64,000 nt of DNA from Herbinix sp. (GCA_029240245.1 JARBTJ010000003.1:61137-125136), one strand, 5' to 3'; positions 35,144-44,735 are shown, counted from the first letter of the stretch. Made by a program: numbers and translations. Notes: generated by a model from the letters alone, not told the origin.

Positions 35144-35914
35144 TCAACAAGGAAAAGCTATTTGCTTTACACATTCTTTTATCACATCCAATGCAGCAGG
35201 ATCTGCCTTTTCTCCCGGCGCCAGAATGGTTTCCGGCATATAACTGTTATCCATGATATTTTTATGAAATAAAGCCGAATACCAGGTCGCAGCAAGCAGG
35301 TATCTTCCGTATATGTAATGCATATGAAATCCGTCACGGCATAAGGACATCCCGCCCTTTTCATAAATAAACGGATCTTTGGTTCTTACGAGCTGGATGA
35401 CATCACCACAGGGAATTAATCTTACACTTAGTTCCTTTGCAGCACGATGATATGCATCACACAGTTTTTCATACATTTCCTGTTGATTGTGATGATAACG
35501 CACAAAACAATCATGGGTACTGTCTATCTCATATGCCCAGGTCTGTTGCAGCAGAAGTTCCGCTTTCGGCGCATATTCTTTCATATATTGAAAAAGATTG
35601 ATAATATAAGGATAATAAGTCTCTTGAATTCCACTGTCATGACTCGCCTGCTGGGTAATCACAAAATCCCAATCATCCTCCATCAGTGCTTCCTTGATTG
35701 ACACGTAATTCTCAGTAGAAAACCCATCTCTTAGATATAAATATTGTTTTGCGTCCTGTTCGATATTGTGCCAATGCCTTTCTACCGAACAGCCCCCAAT
35801 GTAAAGATTTACAACTTTAGTGTCAATACTGTCTGCTTTGGCGATTTGATGCAGATAGTGGGTTGCATCCTCAGAAAAGCTGTTTCCTATTGCCAAAATT
35901 TTTACCTGTCCCAT
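35144..35914 (-). CDS. DUF4886 (SGNH-hydrolase-like) protein
   Basis: The 256-residue protein begins with KILAIGNSFSEDATHYL, matching the DUF4886 family, where GNS replaces the GDS nucleophile block of SGNH esterases. Later blocks are LYIGGCSVERHWHN, DFVITQQASHDSG and CRDGFHMHYIYGRYLLA (the D-x-x-H catalytic pair). No signal peptide is present, so a cytoplasmic carbohydrate esterase is likely. AGGAGAGGAT precedes the ATG. A half copy of the 76-bp repeat lies 35 bases upstream of its start, at 35949-35984. Confidence 0.75.
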   Translation of the reverse strand: MGQVKILAIGNSFSEDATHYLHQIAKADSIDTKVVNLYIGGCSVERHWHNIEQDAKQYLYLRDGFSTENYVSIKEALMEDDWDFVITQQASHDSGIQETYYPYIINLFQYMKEYAPKAELLLQQTWAYEIDSTHDCFVRYHHNQQEMYEKLCDAYHRAAKELSVRLIPCGDVIQLVRTKDPFIYEKGGMSLCRDGFHMHYIYGRYLLAATWYSALFHKNIMDNSYMPETILAPGEKADPAALDVIKECVKQIAFPC

Positions 35915-35948
35915 AACTGATATCCTCTCCTTATATATTTATTTTAAT

Positions 35949-35984
35949 TAGGCGTTTGCGAAACAATATAGTTTGCGCGCACGC
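35949..35984. mobile_element. Half copy of the 76-bp MITE-like repeat (copy A)
   Basis: TAGGCGTTTGCGAAAC followed by AATATAGTTT matches the left end of the full copies at 45809 and 53589, then diverges. No right end is found. Confidence 0.7.
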
Positions 35985-36018
35985 TCTCTTTCATCTATGT
36001 ATCATTCCTATAAAATAA

Positions 36019-36843
36019 CTAACCGACCAGCAAAAAATAGCCAATTACCAAAATACCAAGTGCAATCCGGTACCAGCCAAAGGCTTTAAAGTTATTATTC
36101 TTAATAAATTTTAACAAAAACTTAATAGCGATTAAGGAAACGAGAAATGCTACTCCCATACCTGTCAGGAGGATAATCATTTCGGTTTTGGTAAAATCAA
36201 AGCCGAACTTAAAAAGCTTCAATGCGCTGGCTCCAAACATAATCGGAATTGACAGAAAGAAAGAATATTCAGCAGCTATATAACGGGAGGAACCAAGTAA
36301 AATAGCACCCAGTATGGTCGCCCCGGACCGGGAGGTCCCCGGAATCAAAGCCAGCACCTGGAATACTCCAATATAGAAGGCCATTTGATAAGTCATCTCC
36401 TGGAAAGTTGTTACCTTCGCCACTTTTCCTTTATTACGGTTTTCTATAATAATAAATAATATACCATAAATGATCAACGTAACTGCAACCGTCAGCGGAT
36501 TGTAAAAATGCTCGTCAAGCCAATCGTCAAATAAGACACCTAATAGTCCTGCCGGAGCAGCACCTACGATAACCTTGTACCAAATCTTCATCGTATCTAG
36601 CTTTTCATTTCTCGTTTTTTTAAATGAAAATGGGTTTAACTTATTAAAATAAAGTAATACCACTGATAAAATGGCTCCTAACTGTATCACTACCATGAAC
36701 ATTTCTTTAAATTTATCGGATGCTTCCCAACGGATAAATTCATCCACCAGTATCATATGTCCAGTACTGCTGATGGGTAACCATTCGGTGATTCCCTCCA
36801 CAATTCCGATTAAAATCGCTTTTAACAGTTCATAAATAAACAT
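36019..36843 (-). CDS. uppP: Undecaprenyl-diphosphatase UppP (BacA)
   Basis: UppP removes a phosphate from undecaprenyl diphosphate at the membrane to recycle the carrier lipid for cell-wall synthesis. The protein has about eight helices and the family's two motifs: [14 protein letters not shown] near the N-terminus (Glu-rich block) and [11 protein letters not shown] (PGxSRSxxT) near residue 170. Length of about 274 residues is normal. Two in-frame ATG codons six bases apart are possible; the second, at 36843, is better spaced from AGGAGG. Loss or excess of UppP alters bacitracin sensitivity. Confidence 0.95.
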   Translation of the reverse strand: MFIYELLKAILIGIVEGITEWLPISSTGHMILVDEFIRWEASDKFKEMFMVVIQLGAILSVVLLYFNKLNPFSFKKTRNEKLDTMKIWYKVIVGAAPAGLLGVLFDDWLDEHFYNPLTVAVTLIIYGILFIIIENRNKGKVAKVTTFQEMTYQMAFYIGVFQVLALIPGTSRSGATILGAILLGSSRYIAAEYSFFLSIPIMFGASALKLFKFGFDFTKTEMIILLTGMGVAFLVSLIAIKFLLKFIKNNNFKAFGWYRIALGILVIGYFLLVG

Positions 36844-37009
36844 TAACATTTTCCTCCTGAGTTGTGCTATGTAATAATGGTATCTATTTGATCATGATAT
36901 GGACATCTTCCCTAGTATAATACATTTGTACATAATAATCAAAGACCTTTTTGGGTGTATAATTCTTAAGAATTTATTAATAGGGAGGCATCCCTTAACA
37001 GGATAAACG

Positions 37010-37073
37010 AACATGGCACATATTAATATGGAGGACTCCCTTATCATGTCTTCCATAGTTAATGTGCCATGTT
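37010..37073 (-). terminator. Hairpin after the DUF421-DUF4363 pair
   Basis: A perfect 12-bp stem (AACATGGCACAT and complement) with further inner pairing, nine bases after the DUF4363 stop. The tail is CGTTTATC, only weakly T-rich. Confidence 0.65.
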
Positions 37074-37081
37074 AAAAATTG

Positions 37082-37447
37082 TCATTTGCCTATATTAATC
37101 CAGTGATTATATGCCTCCTTTAATTCTATCAAGGCATTTGTTTTATCTTCAGCGGCGACGGCCCCGTGTAACCGGGCAAGGCTGGTACTGATATCATCGA
37201 TTTCTTCCTGCTCCGTACTAAATTGTATCCGGATAACAATTCTATTCCAGGTGTTCACCAGATTTTTTGCATTACTATCAGCCCGGTCCCATGCACCGTC
37301 ATTTACATCAGTGGTTATATCTTCAATCATCTTAGAAAAGCTGTCCTCATCGCCTAAAGGTCTTTTTAAGTAACCGCCACTGGTCATAATAAGTATAAAA
37401 ATGGCTATGGTAGCTATGGGAATTGCCTTTGTCATAAAATTTCTCAT
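37082..37447 (-). CDS. DUF4363 membrane-anchored protein
   Basis: The 121-residue protein has one N-terminal membrane helix (AIPIATIAIFILIMTSGGYL) and a soluble helical domain of about 90 residues outside. It matches DUF4363, which is found next to DUF421 genes in clostridia, as here, 12 bases downstream. Start choice: the ATG at 37447 has AGGAGGTGG before it, while an alternative three codons upstream is badly spaced. The function is unknown; coupling to the DUF421 protein suggests that they form one membrane complex. Confidence 0.8.
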   Translation of the reverse strand: MRNFMTKAIPIATIAIFILIMTSGGYLKRPLGDEDSFSKMIEDITTDVNDGAWDRADSNAKNLVNTWNRIVIRIQFSTEQEEIDDISTSLARLHGAVAAEDKTNALIELKEAYNHWINIGK

Positions 37448-37459
37448 ACAATCCACCTC

Positions 37460-38188
37460 CTAATATGGTCCTTTATAATCACCGATATCAATCGGATTTT
37501 TCATATTATCACTGTACTTATCGATATAAATACTGCCCGCTGGATTAAGTAAAAATAAAAAGACCTCAGATGCATCCCTGATCCCCTGCTTTTTTAGCTG
37601 ATCCATCAGCCACTTTCTGTCTTTTTTCATTTGTATTAAATTTTCCTCAATTATTTTACCGTCATAGATTAACTCCGTACTAATTCCGGAGGGGGAAACT
37701 TTTATATTCATATCCTTTGGAGTTAACGGAAGATATTCCGGTTTCTTTAATACAGATATTTTACCATTCGGTTCGATTATGGCAAAATCCACCTCATTAA
37801 CATCAAAAATTCCTTCATTCCGCAATAGCTCTAAAATATCGGAGGCCCTGAACTTCATTTTTTTTAATACCTTCTCCATAAATTTACCGTTCATAATTAC
37901 AATGGTAGGCTCACCCTCAAGATATTTGGCAGCATATCTCCACTTTAAAGATACTATTTCCATCAGGTAGCCCAAGGTTGCCCAGGTTAACAGTCCGATA
38001 AAGTGGGGCCACGCACGGCTTGTTAAGTCTACGGTTAATTCTGCAGCAATAGACCCTACTGTTATACCCAGAACATAGTCAAAAAAGGTTAGCTGGCTAA
38101 TCTGCTCTTTTCCCAACAATCTTGTAAATATCAAAAGTGAAAAAAAAGCTATGATTGCCCTAACCAGTACTACCAGTCCCTCATTCAA
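37460..38188 (-). CDS. DUF421 (YetF-like) membrane protein
   Basis: The 242-residue protein has three N-terminal helices (LVVLVRAIIAFFSLLIFTRL first) followed by the DUF421 domain with FDYVLGITVGSIAAE, LEGEPTIVIMNGKF and ELLRNEGIFDVNEVDFAIIE. Paralogues in Bacillus (YetF, YrbG, YkjA and SpoVAE-associated forms) are common in spore-formers, with one role shown in germination complexes. The start is TTG at 38188 with GGAGGCGAC nine bases before; the nearby ATG is out of frame. It is transcribed with the DUF4363 gene. Confidence 0.85.
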   Translation of the reverse strand: MNEGLVVLVRAIIAFFSLLIFTRLLGKEQISQLTFFDYVLGITVGSIAAELTVDLTSRAWPHFIGLLTWATLGYLMEIVSLKWRYAAKYLEGEPTIVIMNGKFMEKVLKKMKFRASDILELLRNEGIFDVNEVDFAIIEPNGKISVLKKPEYLPLTPKDMNIKVSPSGISTELIYDGKIIEENLIQMKKDRKWLMDQLKKQGIRDASEVFLFLLNPAGSIYIDKYSDNMKNPIDIGDYKGPY

Positions 38189-38310
38189 TTTATGTCGCCT
38201 CCATTAAATGCAATTTCAAACACTATTATAATTAATTACGTGGTTTTTATACTTATTGGTAATAATGTAAGTAATTTATTATTGCATGGAGGAATGTTCC
38301 TTTTGTATTT

Positions 38311-38344
38311 AAAAAAAAGGCAATGAGCTTTCGCCCATTGCCTC
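38311..38344 (-). terminator. Terminator downstream of the CD3324-type regulator
   Basis: GGCAATGGGC and its partner GCTCATTGCC form a hairpin followed by eight T residues on the minus strand. It lies about 130 bases past the regulator stop. Confidence 0.85.
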
Positions 38345-38475
38345 TCTTAGGGTATTAAAAATCAAACACCTCTAACGTTTTAATCAATTCAACCAACCCC
38401 TTTCAAACGATATTGACCGGTCAAATGTATTATCTCACAGCTCATATAGAATGAATAGGATGAAAATAGATATAT

Positions 38476-38739
38476 TCATTTTTTCTTATAGACTATTTTT
38501 TTAATGGTATCTTCTCCAAGATGAAATTGTTTTGCCAGGTCACCAATGGATTTACCACACTCAAATAAGTTGATCATCCTTTTATTTCTTTGGTCAATCG
38601 ATTCTCGTGCTCCGCTTAAATAACCCCAGCCGGCCTTGTTACTTTTTTTAGGAATGTATACTAGGCTTCCCTCAACATATTCCTGAATTTCTTTGAGCAG
38701 GCGGGCTGGTAACACATCCTTGCCTTTCATGTAATTCAA
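38476..38739 (-). CDS. CD3324/Mor-family small DNA-binding protein
   Basis: This 87-residue protein resembles the CD3324 family, a Mor-like fold. It shows LPARLLKEIQEYVEG, VYIPKK, WGYLSGARESIDQRN and the helix-turn-helix SIGDLAKQFHLGEDTIKKIVY. Such proteins are common small regulators in clostridia, and their targets are mostly unknown. The start is TTG at 38739 with GGGAGG at ideal spacing; the in-frame ATG three codons later is too far from the site. It stands alone between the DUF421 unit and the ABC/B12-sensor operon. Confidence 0.82.
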   Translation of the reverse strand: MNYMKGKDVLPARLLKEIQEYVEGSLVYIPKKSNKAGWGYLSGARESIDQRNKRMINLFECGKSIGDLAKQFHLGEDTIKKIVYKKK

Positions 38740-38981
38740 TAAAATTTACCTCCCAAGTCTTTATGTTACGCCGTTTCATACGAACAAAGCTTATCATTTA
38801 AGCCCACCTCCTAATATTTTTGATAATTCGATTATAACACAATTTAGAAATTTACACCACAAAAACTTAATTTAACCATGAGGCATGGTAAGCGAAATCA
38901 GGCTAACTAATAATGATAATACTCATCCCAAGTATTAAGTTTTATTCTTTCTTATACAATGCCATCTGTATATTCCCATTG

Positions 38982-39668
38982 TTACTTTCTTAAGTCAAGA
39001 TTGATTCTGCCATCCTTTATCTCCACAATTCTATCCGCTTTTTCAGCTATTCTTTTGTCATGAGTGATAATGATAAAGGTGGTTTTATATTCTTCATTAA
39101 TATTGCGAAGCAAATCATAAATTGTTTCCGTAGAATCTGAATCCAGATTACCGGTAGGTTCATCTGCAAGTATCATCTTTGGATTATTAATTAACGCTCT
39201 GGCAATCGCCGTTCGCTGCTGCTGTCCTCCTGATATCTTTGTCGCCAGGTTATCCTTTACCTTGTCCAGGCCAACCAGTTTTAAAGTCTCTTCTGCTTTT
39301 CTAATCATATCTCTGGTAACCTTACCATTCTGGATTCGGTAAGGCATAAGCACATTCTCAAGTACTGTGAACTCCGGAAGCAGATAGTGAAACTGGAATA
39401 CAAAACCAATGGTTCTGTTGCGGTAATCCGCTAATTGGTTCGCTGACATGCACTTAATATCCTTACCCTCAATCAAGACATCCCCGGAGGTCGCTTTGTC
39501 CAAGGTGCCGATAATATTAAGCAGTGTGCTTTTACCACTGCCGGACTGACCAATGATGGAATTAAAAGAGCCTTCCTCAAAGGATAAGTTAATGTCATAA
39601 AGAACTTGATTTTTAATTTCTGTTCCATATATTTTATTCACATTATTTAATTCGAGTATTTTATTCAT
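38982..39668 (-). CDS. ABC transporter ATP-binding protein (MacB/LolD type)
   Basis: The 228-residue ATPase has Walker A GQSGSGKST, signature ISGGQQQRTAIAR and Walker B MILADEPTGNLDS, with FVFQFHYLLPEFT typical of the LolD/MacB group. The listed ATG at 39668 has AGGAGGTGAG before it and fits the family start (ILELNNVNKIYG); a longer frame runs back into the permease gene and is not needed. It is the last gene of a three-gene operon: B12-binding-like sensor, FtsX permease, ATPase. Export of a lipid, peptide or metal complex is possible. Confidence 0.93.
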   Translation of the reverse strand: MNKILELNNVNKIYGTEIKNQVLYDINLSFEEGSFNSIIGQSGSGKSTLLNIIGTLDKATSGDVLIEGKDIKCMSANQLADYRNRTIGFVFQFHYLLPEFTVLENVLMPYRIQNGKVTRDMIRKAEETLKLVGLDKVKDNLATKISGGQQQRTAIARALINNPKMILADEPTGNLDSDSTETIYDLLRNINEEYKTTFIIITHDKRIAEKADRIVEIKDGRINLDLRK

Positions 39669-39687
39669 ATGCTTCTCACCTCCTGGT

Positions 39688-40854
39688 CTAATTATTGCGT
39701 ATGATATCGATAGGATTAAGCCTCGAGGAACGAACAGCCGGTATAAGTGCCGCCAGGACTGAGGCAATGATGGCGATAATTCCCGAAAGCAGAATGAAGG
39801 AATAGTTTATGTACAGGTTTATGACAGGTGTTCCATCCGGATTTAATGCAAACTTTGTGAAGGCAAGCGACAAACCAAGACCAAATAAAATACCAAGTAT
39901 TGCTCCAAAAAGGCCCAAGATGAAACCTTCAAATAAAAATATATATCTTGTTGATGAATTGCGGATGCCCATAGCTTTTAGGATACCGATCTGCTTTGAT
40001 TTCTGTATTACCGTAATAGCAAGTACACTCGCAATGCCAAGTATCACGGATATCATGACAAACACTTGAATCATATAGCTGGAAATGCTCTGTCCTTGTA
40101 GACCGCTTAAGAGAGACTCATTCTGCTCTTTCCAATGAACTATCTTTAGATCTTGGCGGTTTATGCTGTCCTTTATAACTGTTGCAATATCATCTGTGGT
40201 AAACACTGCAGCATCTGTGACTTGTATTTCTATCGAGGTTATACTGCCTTCTGCCTCAAATATTTTCTGAGCTGTTTCCAGAGTAGTGATGCCCCAGTTG
40301 GAGTTTATGCTGGATACCTTAAAGTCGAAAAAGCCAACCACTTTACATTCTGTCATTTTCTGTTTTGTTGTAGTAATAACTACTTTATCATTTATATTTA
40401 AGTCATAATTCTCCTTCAGATCGATGCCGAGAAGGATTTCATTTTCGTTTTGAGGATAGGAGCCTTCCGTAATCCGGTCATAAATATCATAGATATCGTC
40501 AGCCTGATCTATTTTAAAGCCTCGGACCAATAATGATTGCGAGTTTCCGTTGTACTCCAGAAAGGCTGCATTATCGGAAGAAACAGAAACTGCTGAGATG
40601 TTAACATCAATAGAATTAACTTTCTCCACAAGTTGCTCGTAATCCTTAATTTTATTTTCATCTTTTCCGGATGTTATCGTAATCTGAGATGAATTTCCAA
40701 TGGTTTTTTCCACCAATCCTTTTTGTAAGCCCTGAATTAAAGAACCGATAAAAATCTGAACAGATACACCGATGGCAATACCGAGAACAATTAACAAAGT
40801 TTGTCCTTTATTCGATTTTAAAAATCTAATCGCTATACGTAAGCCTAGTATCAT
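39688..40854 (-). CDS. FtsX-like ABC transporter permease
   Basis: The 388-residue permease has an N-terminal helix (GQTLLIVLGIAIGVSVQIFI), a periplasm-side domain of about 210 residues and three C-terminal helices ending with the family signature VLAALIPAVRSSRLNPIDIIR. This is the LolC/MacB layout. It overlaps the upstream sensor gene by four bases (ATGA) and is followed 19 bases later by its ATPase, so all three genes form one unit. Confidence 0.92.
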   Translation of the reverse strand: MILGLRIAIRFLKSNKGQTLLIVLGIAIGVSVQIFIGSLIQGLQKGLVEKTIGNSSQITITSGKDENKIKDYEQLVEKVNSIDVNISAVSVSSDNAAFLEYNGNSQSLLVRGFKIDQADDIYDIYDRITEGSYPQNENEILLGIDLKENYDLNINDKVVITTTKQKMTECKVVGFFDFKVSSINSNWGITTLETAQKIFEAEGSITSIEIQVTDAAVFTTDDIATVIKDSINRQDLKIVHWKEQNESLLSGLQGQSISSYMIQVFVMISVILGIASVLAITVIQKSKQIGILKAMGIRNSSTRYIFLFEGFILGLFGAILGILFGLGLSLAFTKFALNPDGTPVINLYINYSFILLSGIIAIIASVLAALIPAVRSSRLNPIDIIRNN

Positions 40855-41510
40855 AAAGTCACCTCACCATCTGCAAATCTTTTAATATCCTCATAGGTTT
40901 TTGCATAATAATCCGCACCGATTGACTTAAATTTATTTTCTTCTTCCCCGTGGAAGGCATATCCGCCTACCACTACTTTTAACGGATGCTCCACTACTTT
41001 CTTAATTTCCTCAATCATTCGTTTTGCGGCCACCAGGTTATAATAATTGCTTACACTGATAGCAACAACATCGGGTTTGATCATATGAATTGCATTATAA
41101 AAATCTTTGTATGGTGTACTACTTCCAACAAAGATTGCATCATAGCCGCAAACGGTAAAAAAATCTGCTACCATTCTGGCTCCCAAATCATGATATTCCT
41201 CCGGTGGACACAAAACAGCTGCGATACCTTTTGAAGGCTTACTCATGCTGTCACGTTTATCAATTACATAAGGATAACAGCATTCTACGATTGTTTTCGC
41301 TATTGCAGTTTTAACATGCTCCTTCCAGATACAGATTCTTTTATCCTCCAGCTTGCATTTCATATTGTTTAATAAGGGGGTTAATATATTACTATACAGT
41401 TCAATAACATCAATTTCCTTTAAGTTAAGCTTGTTTAATATGTATTTCACTGCCTCTTCTTTCTTTTCATCCTCGAATAAGATTTCAAATTCTTTCAATA
41501 TCTGTTCCAT
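40851..41510 (-). CDS. Cobalamin-binding-domain sensor-like protein
   Basis: The 219-residue soluble protein has a helical cap (1-75) and a Rossmann-like B12-binding domain (about 95-215). The cobalamin His motif DxHxxG appears as EEYHDLGARM (Glu in the Asp place), followed by VGSSTPYKDFYNAI and VVVGGYAFH, the usual strands. Such B12 modules occur in LitR/CarH light sensors, but there they are fused to a MerR HTH; here no DNA-binding domain is present. It is the first gene of an operon with an FtsX-type ABC exporter, behind GGGAGGTA. Whether it senses cobalamin, corrinoids or something else is unknown. Confidence 0.8.
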   Translation of the reverse strand: MEQILKEFEILFEDEKKEEAVKYILNKLNLKEIDVIELYSNILTPLLNNMKCKLEDKRICIWKEHVKTAIAKTIVECCYPYVIDKRDSMSKPSKGIAAVLCPPEEYHDLGARMVADFFTVCGYDAIFVGSSTPYKDFYNAIHMIKPDVVAISVSNYYNLVAAKRMIEEIKKVVEHPLKVVVGGYAFHGEEENKFKSIGADYYAKTYEDIKRFADGEVTL

Positions 41511-41605
41511 ATATACCTCCCTCGCCAGACCAGGCAGACTCTATTTTTAAATAAAATCTGGATCACACTTGCGTTATAGCATATTATTGATTTCTATTTT
41601 ATAAT

Positions 41606-41618
41606 AATAGTAACTATT
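41606..41618. promoter_or_regulatory. Palindrome upstream of the B12-sensor/ABC operon
   Basis: AATAGTAACTATT is a perfect 13-bp palindrome in the 200-base AT-rich upstream region, flanked by further AT inverted repeats. It is a candidate operator. Confidence 0.4.
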
Positions 41619-41713
41619 ACTAATATTACAGTATATATTATAATATATCAAGCTAAAAATGAATATTATTCGGTAATCTTTTTTAATATTTCACAGATGT
41701 ATACGCGTTAATC

Positions 41714-42451
41714 TTATAGCACTATTTCCCACTGTTGTCCGTCCCTGGAAACCTCCATAACTTCTGTTAAGTTCAGCTTATTGAGTCGTTCCTTTTTATA
41801 TTGTTGGATGACAGATGGCTTCTCCCAAAAATGCATGGGAAATACGCAGGTTACTTTCGCAGTATTTACAAGTCTTTCTAACCCCAAATAGTAATATTCC
41901 TCCTGCCTGGGATCGAGTGGTGCAAATGCTACGTCAATCGGGACATCCTTTAAAAGCTCCATTTCCTTTTCAAACCTTGCCTTCATGTTATTATTATATT
42001 GACTGGATTCACCCTTCCACATCCATAAATTAAGGTCCCCTGCATGGTAAACTGTTTTTCCCTGATAATGCAATAAAAATGCAACTCCGCTATCGGTAGA
42101 CTTAAGTGTCTTTATCATCATCATATGGTTATTATTATCAGCTTCTTCATATTGGTTAGCGGGCTTAACAGAGTGTATATTACTTAATAACTCCGGTGTA
42201 ATTCCCAGTTTAGAATAATCTTTTTCCCGTAGCTTGATATCGGAAGACAAAAGATAAACGACATTCGGATATTTTTGACTTAAATTAAAAATATCGGGAT
42301 TGAAGTGATCCGCATGCTTATGACTGGCAAAAACAAATATCTTCTTATCCGGTGCCATTTGGGGTATTTCGCCTTTATAGTAATCAAATAACCAATAGCA
42401 GGTTTCCCACTCCATTAAAAAACCACTGTGACCAATGTATGTGATCCACAT
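41714..42451 (-). CDS. MBL-fold metallo-hydrolase
   Basis: The 245-residue cytoplasmic protein has the metallo-beta-lactamase fold. The metal motif HxHxDH is present as ASHKHADHF near residue 50, then VYHAGDLNLW (third ligand Asp) and FPMHFWEKP near the end. It resembles the UlaG-like or beta-lactamase-domain hydrolases whose substrates are unassigned. TGGGAGGTAGA precedes the ATG. It stands alone between the B12-sensor operon and trmO. Confidence 0.85.
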   Translation of the reverse strand: MWITYIGHSGFLMEWETCYWLFDYYKGEIPQMAPDKKIFVFASHKHADHFNPDIFNLSQKYPNVVYLLSSDIKLREKDYSKLGITPELLSNIHSVKPANQYEEADNNNHMMMIKTLKSTDSGVAFLLHYQGKTVYHAGDLNLWMWKGESSQYNNNMKARFEKEMELLKDVPIDVAFAPLDPRQEEYYYLGLERLVNTAKVTCVFPMHFWEKPSVIQQYKKERLNKLNLTEVMEVSRDGQQWEIVL

Positions 42452-42646
42452 ATTCTACCTCCCAGATTCCTTTACTTTATGTGTAACAGTTCGACAGTAC
42501 CACTATAGCTAAATGATTTTATATATGCACAATTGATACTTCACGAAAAAACAGATCGCTTTTTATAGTTTAGGATCAATTTTCTATATTTCTGTAATTC
42601 ATTGCGGTTTCATCTTTATCGATTATATGCGTAGAGGCGTAACGTG

Positions 42647-43429
42647 TTAGAGTTTTACTACCTCACAGACGGTCAGTACATTCTCTGAAACCTTGAACCT
42701 AACATCATATCCTGCAAATTCCACGCCATACCTGCGGTTCGAGTCCTTCTGGTAGGACGGCCTTGGATCATTGGCAAGCACCTTCTGTATCGCTTCTCTC
42801 CGGTCCTCCGGAATAAATCGTAGCCATTCTTCGGGAAATACCACTAAAAGCGTGTAATCCTTGTGCTCATCTGCAAAGCCCCCGGTCGCCTCCGGATGAC
42901 TGTCGGTAAAGGGAAGATAGGGCTTGATATCGTAAATCGGGGTATTGTCCATTAAATCGGCACCTGATACATGCAGAACCGGTCCAAGATCGGTGTATAA
43001 TTCGATACCCTCTAATTTGACTGAGGAAAGCCCAATGGAATTTGGACGAAAGGGTGACCGGGTTGCAAAGACACCCATACGCTTATTTCCACCAAGGCGC
43101 GGCGGTTTCACCATCGGTGCCCAGGAATCACGCACAGCCTCGGAGAATTCCCAGATAAGCCAGACATGTGAGAACCCTTCTAAACCGCGCAGAGCATCGG
43201 GATTACGATACTCCGGTTCAAATACTAACACTGCTTTTAGTTCATCGATTAATCCGCTCTGGCGTGGAATTCCGAATTTTGTAGGGAAATCCGTATGGAT
43301 ACGGGCAATGACCTTCAAGCAGGTATTCTGCGTACTTAAGCATTGGTGCGGATTATCTTCGTGACTATGATCGATATTATCTTTATGACTTTTATTGTGA
43401 TTATTATGATTATCTTTATTGGTTGACAT
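42647..43429 (-). CDS. trmO: tRNA t6A37 methyltransferase TrmO (TsaA fold)
   Basis: TrmO methylates N6-threonylcarbamoyladenosine 37 of tRNA with SAM. The catalytic domain shows IARIHTDFPTKFGIPRQSG, FSHVWLIWEFSE, RPNSIGLSSVKL and DIKPYLPF, all family marks. The C-terminal YxxYxVEFAGYDV stretch is present as RRYGVEFAGYDV. The N-terminal 35 residues are an unusual Asn/His/Asp/Lys-rich tail (MSTNKDNHNNHNKSHKD and on), absent from the standard enzyme, which may bind a metal or be a low-complexity extension. AGGAGCACAG precedes the ATG. Confidence 0.93.
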   Translation of the reverse strand: MSTNKDNHNNHNKSHKDNIDHSHEDNPHQCLSTQNTCLKVIARIHTDFPTKFGIPRQSGLIDELKAVLVFEPEYRNPDALRGLEGFSHVWLIWEFSEAVRDSWAPMVKPPRLGGNKRMGVFATRSPFRPNSIGLSSVKLEGIELYTDLGPVLHVSGADLMDNTPIYDIKPYLPFTDSHPEATGGFADEHKDYTLLVVFPEEWLRFIPEDRREAIQKVLANDPRPSYQKDSNRRYGVEFAGYDVRFKVSENVLTVCEVVKL

Positions 43430-43721
43430 CTGTGCTCCTAGTCTATCTCACGAATTTCTATATTGTAATATTTATATGATACCTTTTGCTTCTCGATATT
43501 GTCAACTGTACCGGTTGTATTTAAACATTACCTCACGATATAATGATATAATGTAAAATGGCTTATTTCCAAATAAATTATAACCTCATCCTTATAAAAT
43601 CAGTCTCCACATAATATTCTTATTTTCCTCATTAGGAAGGAGCCTTTAAAGGTATCTAGTAATACCCTTAAAAGCTCCTGTCAATAATCAAACTATACCA
43701 TATATGATATTTCCTTGTTCT

Positions 43722-44735
43722 TTACCTTCCGTAATTACTCTCACGCCTTAAACACTTTACGATTGCTGATATACTATCTGCGATACAGATTATCACGATA
43801 ACAGCCAATAATACCCATTTGCTTTTATCAATCCATGTTGTTACTTTCTGAGAGGTGCCATTGGTGTACTCAACAATTTTATGAAAGAATTCCGAGTTAA
43901 ATAAGGCCTGGTCACTCAGCATTATAATCAACAGTATACAGCTTACCACATTATAGATCGCATTTGCTACGGCTAACGGCATATTCCAGCTTCCTGCGAT
44001 GTACTTCCATACATAGATACCCAGTTCTATGATCGCAAATAGAAAGAAAATAATCATATAGGATTGCAGCCTTTCAATATCAAATAATGATATTGCATCC
44101 ATGTTTCCGTCATCACCTTTATCATATATTGCAATTAACTGTGGTTTCACACAAATCAGTGCAACAAAAAGTATCGTAAAGAACATGGAAAATATAGTTT
44201 CCCCTCGTGAAATCTTTCGTTTATTATTAGGGGGCAACACCGGTAGATCCTCCGGAGTCCATTTGCTATTATAAAATGATAGATGACCTGCATCTACTCC
44301 TGTTCGCTCCAAAATAAAAAAGACTAAAGTTACCCATAAAGCACCTTGAATCGCCCCTTCAAACATTGCGGATATCAATTTACTGCTAAGTACAATTAAA
44401 TTATTAACAGATCCGCCAGAGGGTGACTCAATTGCCCAGTCGAGAATAGCAATGCCAGCAAATACAGAAACACAGATACCGATTACCATTTTGAGCACCG
44501 AGATATATTTATCATAATAACCCGGTCCAATTAAATATCGTTTCTTTGGGTTATATTCATTCGCGAGTTTCCAAGGGCTGCCGAGCTCCTCCAATACCTG
44601 ATACACATCCTTCTCTGTATAATTTTCCGGAAGCATATCTTCTATATTGGCACGTAGCTCCCTTCCTACATCCTCCCGTATATCCTTCGGTAAATATTCC
44701 GTTACCGCATATACATAACGGTCAATTAGTTTCAT
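43722..44735 (-). CDS. HAAS-domain membrane protein paired with PadR
   Basis: The 337-residue protein has an N-terminal HAAS-like soluble domain (LIDRYVYAVTEYLPKDIREDVGREL and on, to about residue 60). The rest has about seven membrane helices. HAAS domains occur in proteins encoded next to PadR regulators and are thought to form a signalling pair. Here the gene overlaps the PadR gene by 14 bases. The physiological role is unknown; envelope or antibiotic stress sensing is a common guess. AGGACGAG lies before the ATG. Confidence 0.8.
   Translation of the reverse strand: MKLIDRYVYAVTEYLPKDIREDVGRELRANIEDMLPENYTEKDVYQVLEELGSPWKLANEYNPKKRYLIGPGYYDKYISVLKMVIGICVSVFAGIAILDWAIESPSGGSVNNLIVLSSKLISAMFEGAIQGALWVTLVFFILERTGVDAGHLSFYNSKWTPEDLPVLPPNNKRKISRGETIFSMFFTILFVALICVKPQLIAIYDKGDDGNMDAISLFDIERLQSYMIIFFLFAIIELGIYVWKYIAGSWNMPLAVANAIYNVVSCILLIIMLSDQALFNSEFFHKIVEYTNGTSQKVTTWIDKSKWVLLAVIVIICIADSISAIVKCLRRESNYGR

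Noticed and set aside
42945..43364. 139-codon plus-strand frame
   Set aside because: It is antisense to trmO and lacks a ribosome site; the minus-strand protein has full family motifs.
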